DNA from: Paralcaligenes sp. KSB-10
GTDB lineage: Bacteria; Pseudomonadota; Gammaproteobacteria; Burkholderiales; Burkholderiaceae_B
Reading direction: 5' to 3'
Length of the DNA stretch: 64,000 nt
Assembly (NCBI RefSeq): GCF_021266465.1
Contig: NZ_CP089848.1
Span: forward strand, 2,108,001 to 2,172,000
Part shown: positions 17,669-29,302 of the stretch, in pieces
Position numbering within the stretch: the stretch's first letter is position 1
How the letters are laid out: each line of letters begins with the position of its first letter
The notes under the pieces: generated by a model
Databases searched by the model: none
Seen by the model: the letters and a program-made list of their open reading frames with translations, nothing else
Told to the model about the DNA's origin: nothing
Position numbers and translations under genes: made by a program

Positions 17669-18520
17669 ATTAGGGCATTTCCGGTTAAAGTGTTTACGGT
17701 CGCTGAACGTGTTTCAGCGGCCGTTGTTTTGAGCCGTTCGTTCAGGTTTTAGCTTATTACTTTGCACTTTGGGCGGTAGTTCTATAAAGACGCCGCAGGG
17801 TGGGCGGTGCTGTGTAGTCCGGCACGTCCAGCGGTCGTGGCGCTACGCGCCCCGACTGCCCGGGTCTGCCTCGTCCAGGCGGGCGTCGGGCCAACTCGCA
17901 GTGCCTCGCGTGCGAGGCACTGCTCAAACAGGGCCCGCCGAAAGCCCCCGCCTTCCCTTCGTCAGCACCCGGCGCTGGACTACCGCCGGACTACACAGCA
18001 CCGCCCACCCTGCGGCTTGCGTTGAGGCAATGCACCGAGGTATACATTGGGGAAGCCCCGTTTAGCCAATCACAGGCTACGTTGAAGCGTCGGACGCATA
18101 GTAAATCCAGGGTTTGGCACATCGTGGTGTAGTGGCCACGTGATAGAGGGCATGAGTGCGGGCACGTTAACGGTTCTAGGGGTGCAGGCCCATTAACGGT
18201 GGGCGCAAGCACGTTGATTCCAGGCATGCCATTACGCGAGCCGTCTATCGGGGCTTGGGGTCAGGACCGGCGTAAGGCGTGCGCCGGATGCTACCGTAGG
18301 GAAGGCGGGGGCTTTCGGCGGGCCCTGTTTGAACGCAGCCGCGCCAGCGGCGTAGTGAGTTGGCCCGACGCCCGCCTGGACGAGGTAGATCCGGATCAAG
18401 CACGCCGTGCCGGTCCTGACCCCAAGCCCCGATAGATGGCGTCTTCAAATACCAATACCCATCCACCACCGAATGCCACAAACAGAATGCCGCAAACAAC
18501 TCGACCCAAAAATGCGCTAA
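17669..18520. repeat. Composite hairpin repeat, copy A
   Basis: First of three related elements in the window. Hairpin unit 1 spans 17792-18016, with perfect 32-bp arms (GCCGCAGGGTGGGCGGTGCT...; 17792-17823 and 17985-18016). It encloses a further 12-bp perfect stem GCAGTGCCTCGC / GCGAGGCACTGC at 17898-17923. Hairpin unit 2 spans 18245-18435 with perfect 26-bp arms (CTATCGGGGCTTGGGGTCAG...). Between them lies a spacer with GTTAACGGT (18166) and ATTAACGGT (18192). The inner parts of units 1 and 2 are related to each other in inverted orientation. Copy A lacks about 80 bp of the left part found in copies B and C. Lies between convergent ppiC-type and ligA genes. Frames inside it are not credible genes. 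Confidence 0.9.
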
Positions 18521-18554
18521 GGATAAGGGCGAGCCTGGTGCCCCCCTTATCCTT
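18519..18554 (-). terminator. Hairpin terminator downstream of ligA
   Basis: AAGGATAAGGG (18519-18529) and CCCTTATCCTT (18544-18554) form a perfect 11-bp stem 26 bases past the ligA stop. On the minus strand it is followed by AGCGCATTTTT, a short T run, which fits an intrinsic terminator for ligA. Confidence 0.6.
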
Positions 18555-18580
18555 ATCGATTACAACACGCAATAACCAAA

Positions 18581-21696
<3,116 letters not shown>

Positions 21697-21738
21697 TTTT
21701 AGCCCCGTCGCCACACTTTACGTTAACCACCAGCACCG

Positions 21739-24700
21739 TTATACCTCAGCCAACTGTAGAGCCGATTCGATATCCACGGCAACAATTCGGGAAACACCCT
21801 GCTCCTGCATAGTCACACCCACCAGCTGTTTCGCCATTTGCATGGCAATTTTATTGTGGGAAATAAATAAAAACTGGGTTTGTTCGCTCATGTTACTAAC
21901 CAGATTGGCATAGCGTTCGGTGTTTGCGTCGTCGAGCGGCGCATCGACCTCATCGAGCAGGCAAAATGGGGCCGGATTGAGCTTGAACAAGGCGAATACC
22001 AGCGCGGTGGCCGTGAGGGCTTTTTCGCCGCCCGACAGCAGATGGATCGTGCTGTTGCGCTTGCCCGGCGGCTGAGCCATGACCTGTACCCCGGCGTCGA
22101 GGATTTCGTCGCCTGTAATCGAAAGCCGGGCCTCGCCGCCGCCGAACAGGCGCGGAAACAGCTCGCCGAAATGGGTGTTGACCGTATTGAAGGTTTCCTG
22201 CAGCAGTTCCCGGGTTTCACGATCGATTTTGCGGATGGCGTCTTCGAGCGTTTCAATGGCGGTCTGCAGATCCTGGTACTGCGAATCGAGAAAGCTCTTG
22301 CGCTCGCGCGAGGCGGTGAGCTCGTCGAGCGCCGCCAGGTTGACCGAACCCAGGCTTTCGACCTGGCGCGAAATCCTCTGCACCTCGGACTGCAGCCAAT
22401 TGGGCCGCCGCCACTCTTCGGAGCGGTCGGCCAGGCTGGCCCGTAATTGCTCGCGATCGACCTCTTGCGCATCGAGCTGCTCGGCAAACTGTTCAAGCGA
22501 CAACCGCGCTGCCTGTTCCTGCAACTGCAATTCGGTAATGCGCGCACGCAGCGGCTCGAGCGAGCGCTCGAGTGTTACCCGCTCTTCATCGGCGGTGCGC
22601 AGCAAGGCCGCCAGATTATCCAGTTCGATACGCGCAAGATTCAAGGCTTCTTCGCGTCCGGCGCGCTGTTCCAGCGCTTCCTGCAAGCCGGCCTGAGATG
22701 CGGACGCATCCAGCTCGAAGAGTTCGCCCTGCAGGCCTTCGAGTTCGTCCGAGGCGCGTCGCGACTGGTCCGCCGCCAACTGCAAATTACGCTTGAGATC
22801 GGCAATGCGTGTCTGCAATGCGCGCTCGGCGAACTCGGACTCCTGCACGGCGCGTTCCAGTTCGCGCAGGTGCTGGCGCGCCTGATCGGCCTGGCGCGCC
22901 AGATCTTCACCGGACATTTCGGCATCGGAAAATGCCGATTGATGTTCGCCCAATTCGACATCCAGCGTTTCAAAGCGCGCTTCGGCCTCTTCTTTGCCGG
23001 CGCGCAGCTCTTCCTGCTGCAAAGCGATTTCGGCCAAATCTTCGCGGATGCGCGCCGCGCGCTCGCCTGACTGCTGCGCAAGCTGCTGCAGACGGGAGTG
23101 TTCGAGTTGTACATCGTGCAGGCGCCGGGTCAGTTCGGCGACGCGCAGCCGGGCCGGAGCCATGGCTTGCGAAACCTGCTGCCAGGCCGTTTCGGCGCGC
23201 GCCACGGCATTCAGGGCCTGGTCGGCGATCAATTGCCGGGCCTTGATTTCACGCTGCAGGTTCTCGATTTCCTGCTGCCGCGCCAGCATGCCGGCCTGCT
23301 CGGAATCAGGCGCATAGAACCGGACGCTGTGGCAATCGATGAGATGCCCCTCTTTCACCACATAAACGCCACCCTGGGGCAAATCGGCGCGCTGCGACAG
23401 GCACTTGTGCAAATCGCTGCCCACGTACACGTCGCGCAGCCAGTCGTGAAGCAGCGTGCGTAAATCGGGATCGGTGATGCGCAGCAAGGACGCCAGCGGC
23501 GTCAGCCCCGAAACGGCGGCCGGGCCGGGCGCCGCGGGCGGCACTTGGTAAAACGCCAGGCGCGCCGGCGGCGCATCGGCGGCAAACGCCCGCGCATGCT
23601 CGAGCTGGCGCACTTCGAGCGCGGCCATGCGCTCGCGCAGCACAGCTTCAAGCGCCGTTTCCCAGCCCGATTCAATTTGCAGCTTCTGCCACAAGCGCCC
23701 CAGGCTGGACAGCTCGTGCTTGGCCAGCCAGGGCTGCAGCGCCCCCTGCCCCTGCACGTCTTCCTGCAATTTGCTGAGCGCCGCCTGACGCGCCTCGAGC
23801 CGCGCCAGGCCCTGGGTTTCTTCGCGGGATGCGGCATGTGCCGCGCCGCGCGCTTCGTCGAGTTCGGGCAGACGCTCTTCAAGCTCCAGCAATTGGGCCT
23901 GCGCTTCCTGTACCTGCTCGTCCATGACCCTGTGCTCGCCCGCCAGTTGCTCGAGCTTTGCCGGGTCGGGGGCATTGAGTTCGCGCATTTCCTGGGTCAG
24001 GCGCTCGTGACGCAGCTCGAGGGCCTGCAGCTGGCGATCCGCGTCGCGCTGAGTCTGGGCCGCCAGGGCCAGGCTTTGCTCGACCCGCGCCAGCACGCTG
24101 CGCATTTCATCGCGCGAGGCCGCCGCTCCGCGTACCCGCGACTCGATTTCAGGCAGATGTTCCTGTGCTTCGTCGACCCGGGCCCGAGCCTCTTCGGTAC
24201 GCACGGCATTCGATTCAAGGTCGGCCTCGGCCTGGGCGATCTGTTCAGAGCAATGAGTCTGCTGGTCGCCCCACTCCTGGATTTGCTCCTGCAACTGTAT
24301 ACGGCGCGACTGCAGACGATTGCGCGAATCGACCACATGGCGTATTTCGGCCTCGAGCCGGCTGACCTGGGCGCCCGCTTCGAACAACAGGCCCTGGGCC
24401 GCGTGGACGGCGTCTCCGGCCGCATAGTGGGCCTGGCGGCGCGATTCGAGCGCCGACTCGCCGGCCCTCAAACCTGCCAGCGCCGCGTCGAGTTCGGTTT
24501 GCGCCTGCGCAATCGCCAGCAATTTCTTCTGTTTGTCGGCATCGGCGCTTTCTTCCTTCAGCAGCCACAAAGCATATTGCTTCTGTTCGCCCTCTTCCTG
24601 CAGAGCGCGATATTGCTGCGCCACCTCGGCCTGAGTTTCGAGTTTTTCAAGCTGCGAACCCAGTTCGCGCATGATGTCGTCGACGCGAGTCAGGTTTTCA

Positions 24701-25263
24701 CGAGTGTCGCCGAGGCGGTTTTCGGTTTCGCGGCGCCGCTCTTTGTAACGCGATACGCCGGCGGCCTCTTCCAGGAAAACCCGTAATTCTTCAGGCCGCG
24801 CCTCGATCAGGCGATTGATCATGCCCTGGCCGATAATGGCGTAACCCCGGGTGCCCAGCCCTGTGCCCAGGAAAATGTCGTGGATATCGCGCCGGCGCAC
24901 CTGCTGGCCGTTGACGAAATAGCTGCTGGTGCCGTCGCGCGTCAGGACCCGCCGTACGGCAATTTCGGCATAAGTGCCCCATTGCCCGGCCACACGCCCT
25001 TCGGAATTGTCGAACACCAGCTCGACCGAGGCTCTGGCCGACGGCTTGCGATTGCCCGAGCCGTTGAAAATGACGTCCTGCATGGATTCGCCACGCAATT
25101 CCGACGCCTTGGACTCACCCAGCACCCAGCGTACGGCATCGATAATATTCGACTTGCCGCAACCGTTGGGACCCACCACTCCAACCAATTGGCTGGGCGT
25201 GGGAATGGTTGTCGGCTCGACAAAGGATTTAAAACCGGCAAGTTTAATCTGGGTCAAACGCAC
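21739..25263 (-). CDS. smc: Chromosome segregation protein SMC
   Basis: 1174 residues. N-terminal Walker A GPNGCGKSNIIDAVRWVLGE (~32-51), a first coiled coil to ~500, a hinge (~510-640, including GGVYVVKEGHLIDCHSVRFY), a second coiled coil rich in Glu, Gln, Ala and Arg to ~1000, then the C-terminal head with signature LLSGGEKALTATALVF and Walker B FCLLDEVDAPLDD. A bacterial condensin ATPase that organises the chromosome together with ScpA/ScpB (not in this window). Divergent from lplT; first gene of smc-zipA-ligA. Confidence 0.97.
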   Translation of the reverse strand: MRLTQIKLAGFKSFVEPTTIPTPSQLVGVVGPNGCGKSNIIDAVRWVLGESKASELRGESMQDVIFNGSGNRKPSARASVELVFDNSEGRVAGQWGTYAEIAVRRVLTRDGTSSYFVNGQQVRRRDIHDIFLGTGLGTRGYAIIGQGMINRLIEARPEELRVFLEEAAGVSRYKERRRETENRLGDTRENLTRVDDIMRELGSQLEKLETQAEVAQQYRALQEEGEQKQYALWLLKEESADADKQKKLLAIAQAQTELDAALAGLRAGESALESRRQAHYAAGDAVHAAQGLLFEAGAQVSRLEAEIRHVVDSRNRLQSRRIQLQEQIQEWGDQQTHCSEQIAQAEADLESNAVRTEEARARVDEAQEHLPEIESRVRGAAASRDEMRSVLARVEQSLALAAQTQRDADRQLQALELRHERLTQEMRELNAPDPAKLEQLAGEHRVMDEQVQEAQAQLLELEERLPELDEARGAAHAASREETQGLARLEARQAALSKLQEDVQGQGALQPWLAKHELSSLGRLWQKLQIESGWETALEAVLRERMAALEVRQLEHARAFAADAPPARLAFYQVPPAAPGPAAVSGLTPLASLLRITDPDLRTLLHDWLRDVYVGSDLHKCLSQRADLPQGGVYVVKEGHLIDCHSVRFYAPDSEQAGMLARQQEIENLQREIKARQLIADQALNAVARAETAWQQVSQAMAPARLRVAELTRRLHDVQLEHSRLQQLAQQSGERAARIREDLAEIALQQEELRAGKEEAEARFETLDVELGEHQSAFSDAEMSGEDLARQADQARQHLRELERAVQESEFAERALQTRIADLKRNLQLAADQSRRASDELEGLQGELFELDASASQAGLQEALEQRAGREEALNLARIELDNLAALLRTADEERVTLERSLEPLRARITELQLQEQAARLSLEQFAEQLDAQEVDREQLRASLADRSEEWRRPNWLQSEVQRISRQVESLGSVNLAALDELTASRERKSFLDSQYQDLQTAIETLEDAIRKIDRETRELLQETFNTVNTHFGELFPRLFGGGEARLSITGDEILDAGVQVMAQPPGKRNSTIHLLSGGEKALTATALVFALFKLNPAPFCLLDEVDAPLDDANTERYANLVSNMSEQTQFLFISHNKIAMQMAKQLVGVTMQEQGVSRIVAVDIESALQLAEV

Positions 25264-25585
25264 AATAGACGAGGCACAAAAAAAGACCGATGGGACCGCA
25301 ACACATTACTGCCTCTGTGCGGCTATGAAAACGGCCCAGGAACCGGGCCGAAAATCCAGACATGCAACTGTTCCGTATGATAACGCACCCGCGAATTGAT
25401 CCGCAGCTAAATAGCGGCCAGCGGCACAAAATCCGAACCGAATCAGGCGCTAACGCTATACTCGCTAACAATTTTTGTAGTTTGATTTCATTTTTTTTGA
25501 AATTTGGCATAAGCTTGAGCGCCCGTCCAGGCTGCCGAAGACAGCCGGATCTTGCTTCATTGACTAACTCTACCGAGACATCCGA
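25264..25585. promoter_or_regulatory. Divergent smc / lplT intergenic region
   Basis: 322 bases with no supported gene. The half nearest lplT is A+T-rich (TTTGATTTCATTTTTTTTG around 25480-25500) and presumably carries the lplT promoter. No repeat, riboswitch or named operator is recognised. Confidence 0.4.
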
Positions 25586-26890
25586 TTGAAAAAAGGCTTT
25601 TATCTGGTCATGACAGCCCAAGCGTTATCGTCTGTCGCCGATAACGCGCTGCTAATCGCCGCCATAGCGCTTATTAGCGATTTGCACGGGCCGGACTGGA
25701 TGGCGCCTATGATGAAATGGTGGTTCGCCCTGGCCTACGTGGCGCTGGCCGCCTTCGTGGGCGCATTCGCCGATTCCTTCCCCAAAGGCCGGGTGATGTT
25801 CGCCACCAACGCCATCAAGATACTCGGCTGCATCCTGATGTTCTGCTACAAGGGCTTCGGCCCGGACCCGACAGCGCAACTGATACTGGTTTTTTGCGCC
25901 TATACGCTGGTGGGCATTGGCGCGGCCGCCTACTCGCCCGCCAAGTACGGCATTGTCACCGAAATGCTGCCGCCCGACCTGCTGGTCAAGGGCAATAGCT
26001 GGATAGAAGGGTTGACCGTCCTGTCGATTATTATCGGAACGGTGCTGGGCGGAGTCCTGATCAACCCTGTCGTATCCAAAGCGCTGCTCGAGTACAACTG
26101 GATCCAGCATCTGGTGCATACCCGGGCCGAAGCGGCCATTCTGCTGATCGGCGTGGTGTACTTTTTTGCGGCGGTCTGCACCCTGTTGATTCCGCGCACC
26201 ATGGTCACCTACCCCAAGCAGCAAACCCATCCGCTGCAGCTTATCCGCACCTTCAAAGGCTATGTGCGCATCTTGTGGAGCGACAAGCTCGGGCAGATCT
26301 CGCTGGCTGTCACGACATTGTTCTGGGGAGCGGGGGCAACGCTGCAATTCATCGTAATCGAATGGGGCGCGCGCCATCTAGGGTACCGGCTGGATCAGGC
26401 ATCCATTCTGATGGGCGTGGCCGCCGTAGGAACCGTGGTCGGCTCGGTGGTGGCCGGGCGTGTTCCGCTCAAGCGTGCCTTATCGGTACTTCCCGTAGGC
26501 ATTGTCATGGGTCTGGCCGTGCTGCTGATGCCGCTGGTGCACCAGACCTGGGCGGTTTATTGCGTCTTGCTGCTGATAGGGGGCTTATCGGGATTCTTTG
26601 TCGTGCCCATGAATGCGCTGCTGCAGCATCGAGGCCACGTCCTGCTGTCGGCCGGCCATTCGATTGCCGTGCAAAACTTCAACGAACAACTGAATATTCT
26701 GCTGATGCTGGCCATCTATAGCCTGATGCTATGGCTGAACCTGCCCATCAATATCATTATCGTGATTTTCGGCCTGCTGGTGGCAAGCCTGATGCTGGTC
26801 TTTATGCGCTGGAATCGTCGCAATCACCGGGCCGATCCGAGCCTGGAGAACAAAATCGGCCAATACGGCCATGGCCAGGCCTTGCATTAG
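25586..26890 (+). CDS. lplT: Lysophospholipid transporter LplT
   Basis: 434 residues, about twelve membrane segments of the major facilitator fold. Begins from a TTG at 25586 preceded by GAG; the resulting MKKGFYLVMTAQALSSVADN matches the family start exactly, so TTG is accepted. Contains GAAAYSPAKYGIVTEMLP and NSWIEGLTVLSIIIGTVLGG, typical of LplT, which flips lysophosphatidylethanolamine inward for re-acylation. In enterobacteria the partner acyltransferase Aas is adjacent; here it is not. Its TAG stop lies at the left edge of repeat copy B. Confidence 0.93.
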   Translation: MKKGFYLVMTAQALSSVADNALLIAAIALISDLHGPDWMAPMMKWWFALAYVALAAFVGAFADSFPKGRVMFATNAIKILGCILMFCYKGFGPDPTAQLILVFCAYTLVGIGAAAYSPAKYGIVTEMLPPDLLVKGNSWIEGLTVLSIIIGTVLGGVLINPVVSKALLEYNWIQHLVHTRAEAAILLIGVVYFFAAVCTLLIPRTMVTYPKQQTHPLQLIRTFKGYVRILWSDKLGQISLAVTTLFWGAGATLQFIVIEWGARHLGYRLDQASILMGVAAVGTVVGSVVAGRVPLKRALSVLPVGIVMGLAVLLMPLVHQTWAVYCVLLLIGGLSGFFVVPMNALLQHRGHVLLSAGHSIAVQNFNEQLNILLMLAIYSLMLWLNLPINIIIVIFGLLVASLMLVFMRWNRRNHRADPSLENKIGQYGHGQALH

Positions 26891-27294
26891 AGTATTTTTG
26901 ATTAAATGGTTACGGCGCTGAACGTGTTTCTGTGACTTTTGTTTTGAGCCGTTTTTTTAGGCTTGAGGTGTGAATTTGAACTGCCTATACCGGCTTGAGC
27001 GATGGCTTTGGGCTGTGCGTTGCTGTGTTGGCTGTGTGGGCGGCGGTTGATTCTATAAAGACGCCGCAGGGTGGGCGGTGCTGTGTAGTCCGGCACGTCC
27101 AGCGGTCGTGGTGCTACGCACCCCGACTGCCCGGGTCTGCCTCGTCCAGGCGGGCGTCGGGCGAACTCGCCCGGCCTCGCGAGGCCGGGCTCAGACAGCG
27201 CCCGCCGACACCCCCCGCCTTCCCTTCGTCAGTACATGGACGCCCCTAATTTGCCTAGCCCTTTTTTGCCCTTCCGGTTTCTTAGGTGTTGATT

Positions 27295-27430
27295 GCAGCA
27301 GTACATCCGGGCTTGACGAGGTGACACGCGTGTCACGGCCCCTAATGGGTTGTGCTGACCGGCTCCCCTTAGCACCCAAGCACTTTGATGTGCGGCTGAC
27401 GAATCGGGTTTGACTGGTCCTGGTCTGACC
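27295..27430 (-). ncRNA. Candidate bridge RNA (seekRNA) of the IS1111-group element
   Basis: In the transposase-sense direction, the order is TTCGTCAGC (27403-27395), a hairpin GCAC-ATCAAA-GTGC (27393-27380), then GGGTGCT (27377-27371). The first block is identical to the top strand of the vacant insertion site TTCGTCAGCACCC; the second is identical to its bottom strand. This is the two-strand guide pattern of a target-binding loop. A second loop follows: CCATTA (27348-27343), a perfect hairpin GTGACACGCGTGTCAC (27336-27321), then ATGTAC (27306-27301). These match the element's own ends (CCATTG and GTACAT at the termini) at 5 of 6 and 6 of 6 bases. RNA boundaries are approximate and expression is not shown. 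Confidence 0.6.
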
Positions 27431-27554
27431 TAAGTGGCCATTACGGCTAAAAGTGCTTCAAGCAATCGGTGCGGTGGTGTCCTACGTTAAAAGGGATAAA
27501 CGGTGGTGAGGCGCTGCCGGGTTGGCCCCGAGCTCGGTACGCGTGCCGTAGACC

Positions 27555-28586
27555 CTAGCGGGCCCGGCTCAGCGTATGCCCAGGGTCGTAGGGCGTGTCG
27601 TACGCCATCAGAGCCCAGGCGATGCGCGCATTTTTATTGGCCAGCGCGATGGCCACCACATTGAGCGGGCGGCGCACAAGCAGTTGGCCTAGCCAGGTCG
27701 TTCGATCGGCCTGGGCGCGCGCTCGGATCAGCACCGACTGCGCGCCCAAGAGCAGGAGCTTGCGCAGGTACCCATCGCCGCGCTTGCTGATCCCCAGCAG
27801 CGTGGCCTTGCCCCCGCTGGAGTGCTGGCGCGGCACCAAACCTAGCCAGGCGGCCAGTTGCCGGCCATTTTTAAAGAGCCGCGGATCGCCCACGCTGGCG
27901 GCCAGGGCGCTGGCCGTAATCGGCCCGATTCCGGGCAACTGCGCTAACCGCTGGCTGACCGGATTGGCACGATGCCCGTGCACGATCGATCGCTCCAGGG
28001 CCTGGACCTGCGTATCGAGCGCGCGCAGGTGTTCAACCAGCGTACGGATGAGTTCCACGAAAGGGCCAGGCAGGCGCGCCAGCGCGGACTCAAGCAACGC
28101 CGGCACCCGCCGGGTGACGTGAGCGATGCCTTGGGGCAGGATCAACCCGAACTCGGCCAGCAGGCCGCGGATCTGATTGGCCGCGGCGCTGCGCGCCTTG
28201 ACGAAGCCTTCACGGGCCCGGTGTAGGCTCAGTACCGCTTGTTGCTCGACCGATTTGATGGCGACAAAGCGCATGGAGGGCCGGGTGACGGCCTCGCAGA
28301 TCGCCTGCGCATCGGCGGCATCGTTCTTGTTGGATTTAACGTAAGGTTTGACGAACTGCGCGGCGATCAGCCGCACGTCGTGGCCCTGGTCGCGCAGCAG
28401 CCGCGCCCAGTGGTGGGCGCTCGCGCAGGCCTCCATGCCGATGAGGCACGGTGTCAGCTTCGCAAAGAAGGCGCTGAGCTGCTCGCGGCGTAGTTGCCGG
28501 GTCAAGACGGTATGGCCTTGCGCATTCACGCCGTGAACTTGAAACACGGACTTTGCTAAATCAAGACCAATCGTTGTAATCTTCAT
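27555..28586 (-). CDS. IS110-family (IS1111 group) DEDD transposase / recombinase
   Basis: 343 residues from ATG 28586 (a longer frame begins at 28715, outside the element). The N-terminal RuvC-like DEDD domain shows Asp9 (IGLDLAKS), Glu52 (IGMEACAS), and Asp89 and Asp92 (KSNKNDAADAQAI). The C-terminal Transposase_20 domain shows LPGIGPITASALAA, FKNGRQLAAWLGLVPRQHSS and the GGK that follows, which includes the conserved Ser region. Family knowledge: these enzymes recombine through an RNA that base-pairs with both target and donor. No frameshift or stop, so the element may be active. Confidence 0.95.
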   Translation of the reverse strand: MKITTIGLDLAKSVFQVHGVNAQGHTVLTRQLRREQLSAFFAKLTPCLIGMEACASAHHWARLLRDQGHDVRLIAAQFVKPYVKSNKNDAADAQAICEAVTRPSMRFVAIKSVEQQAVLSLHRAREGFVKARSAAANQIRGLLAEFGLILPQGIAHVTRRVPALLESALARLPGPFVELIRTLVEHLRALDTQVQALERSIVHGHRANPVSQRLAQLPGIGPITASALAASVGDPRLFKNGRQLAAWLGLVPRQHSSGGKATLLGISKRGDGYLRKLLLLGAQSVLIRARAQADRTTWLGQLLVRRPLNVVAIALANKNARIAWALMAYDTPYDPGHTLSRAR

Positions 28587-29256
28587 GATGGATGCTCCTT
28601 CCGATAGCAGTGAATGAGTTAGTAACCCCTTCACTTTGGCACAATGATGCCGGTTCGAGAAGGGGCGTCCATTCCATTGCACCCGGCGCTGGACTACCGC
28701 CGGACTACACAGCACCGCCCACCCTGCGGCTTGCGTTGAGGCAATGCATCGAGGTATATGTTGGGGAAGCGGCGTTTAGCCAATCACGGGATACGTTGAG
28801 GCGGCGGGCGTTTAGTCAATCGAGTCGTCAATCCATCAAGAAGTCAATCGAAGTAGATACGGCCACGTGATGGAGGCATGAGTGCGGGCACGTTAACGGT
28901 TCTATGGGTGCAGGCCCATTAACGGTAGGTGCAAGCACGTAAATTCCGAACATCCCGTGATGCAGTTCCAGGCAGGCCATTACGTGAGCCGTCTATCGGG
29001 GCTAGGGTCAGGACCGGCGTAAGGCGTGCGCCGGATGCTACCGTAGGGAAGGCGGGGGCCTTCGGCGGGCCATGTTTGAGCGTAGCCGCGCCAGCGGCGT
29101 AGCGAGTTTGGCCCGACGCCCGCCTGGACGAGGTAGATCCGGATCAAGCACGCCGTGCCGGCCCTGACCCTAGCCCCGATAGACGGCGTCTTCAAATACC
29201 AAAGCTATCAATCCATCGAAGAATGCCGCAAACACTCGAGCCAAAAACGCTCTGGC

Positions 29257-29281
29257 TAGAGCAGGCACAAGGCCCACCCCG
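29257..29281. repeat. Short REP-like palindrome, copy 1
   Basis: GGCACAAGGCCCACCCC at 29264-29280 recurs at 42770-42786. On the minus strand it folds as GGTGGGC-CTTGT-GCCTGCT. It lies just beyond the end of repeat copy B, downstream of the uracil-DNA glycosylase gene, and could serve as that gene's terminator. Confidence 0.5.
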
Positions 29282-29302
29282 AAAACCCCATTCCGCCGCC
29301 AT

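Larger units (their letters stand above)
27233..28679 (-). mobile_element. IS110-family (IS1111 group) insertion sequence, 1447 bp
   Basis: Boundaries come from comparison with the uninterrupted repeats: CCTTCGTCAG|CACCCGG in copies A and C becomes CCTTCGTCAG|TACATGG...TCCATTG|CACCCGG. Sub-terminal inverted repeats ATGGACGCCCCT (27236-27247) and AGGGGCGTCCAT (28661-28672) lie 3 and 7 bases from the ends, the layout known for the IS1111 group. There is no target duplication beyond a shared G. Carries one DEDD transposase gene (27555-28586) and a 322-bp non-coding end downstream of it, which is where IS1111-group elements encode their guide RNA. Appears intact. Confidence 0.92.
26888..29252. 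repeat. Composite hairpin repeat, copy B, split by an IS1111-group element
   Basis: Same element as 17669-18520 and 35366-36282. Unit 1 arms are 27063-27094 and 28699-28730 (32 bp, perfect), now ~1.6 kb apart because an insertion sequence (27233-28679) lies between them. Its apical stem is a 22-bp perfect palindrome GCCCGGCCTCGCGAGGCCGG... (27169-27190). Unit 2 spans 28993-29182, with arms starting CTATCGGGGCTAGGGTCAGG. The change TTGGGG to TAGGG relative to copy A occurs in both arms, preserving pairing. Spacer motifs GTTAACGGT and ATTAACGGT are at 28892 and 28918. Without the insertion the copy is about 0.92 kb. Confidence 0.9.

Noticed and set aside
17769-18065. Short open frames inside the composite repeats (also 35558-35884 and 27078-27413)
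   Set aside because: They span hairpin arms, change frame and sequence between copies, and have no start signals; open only because of the G+C-rich palindromes.
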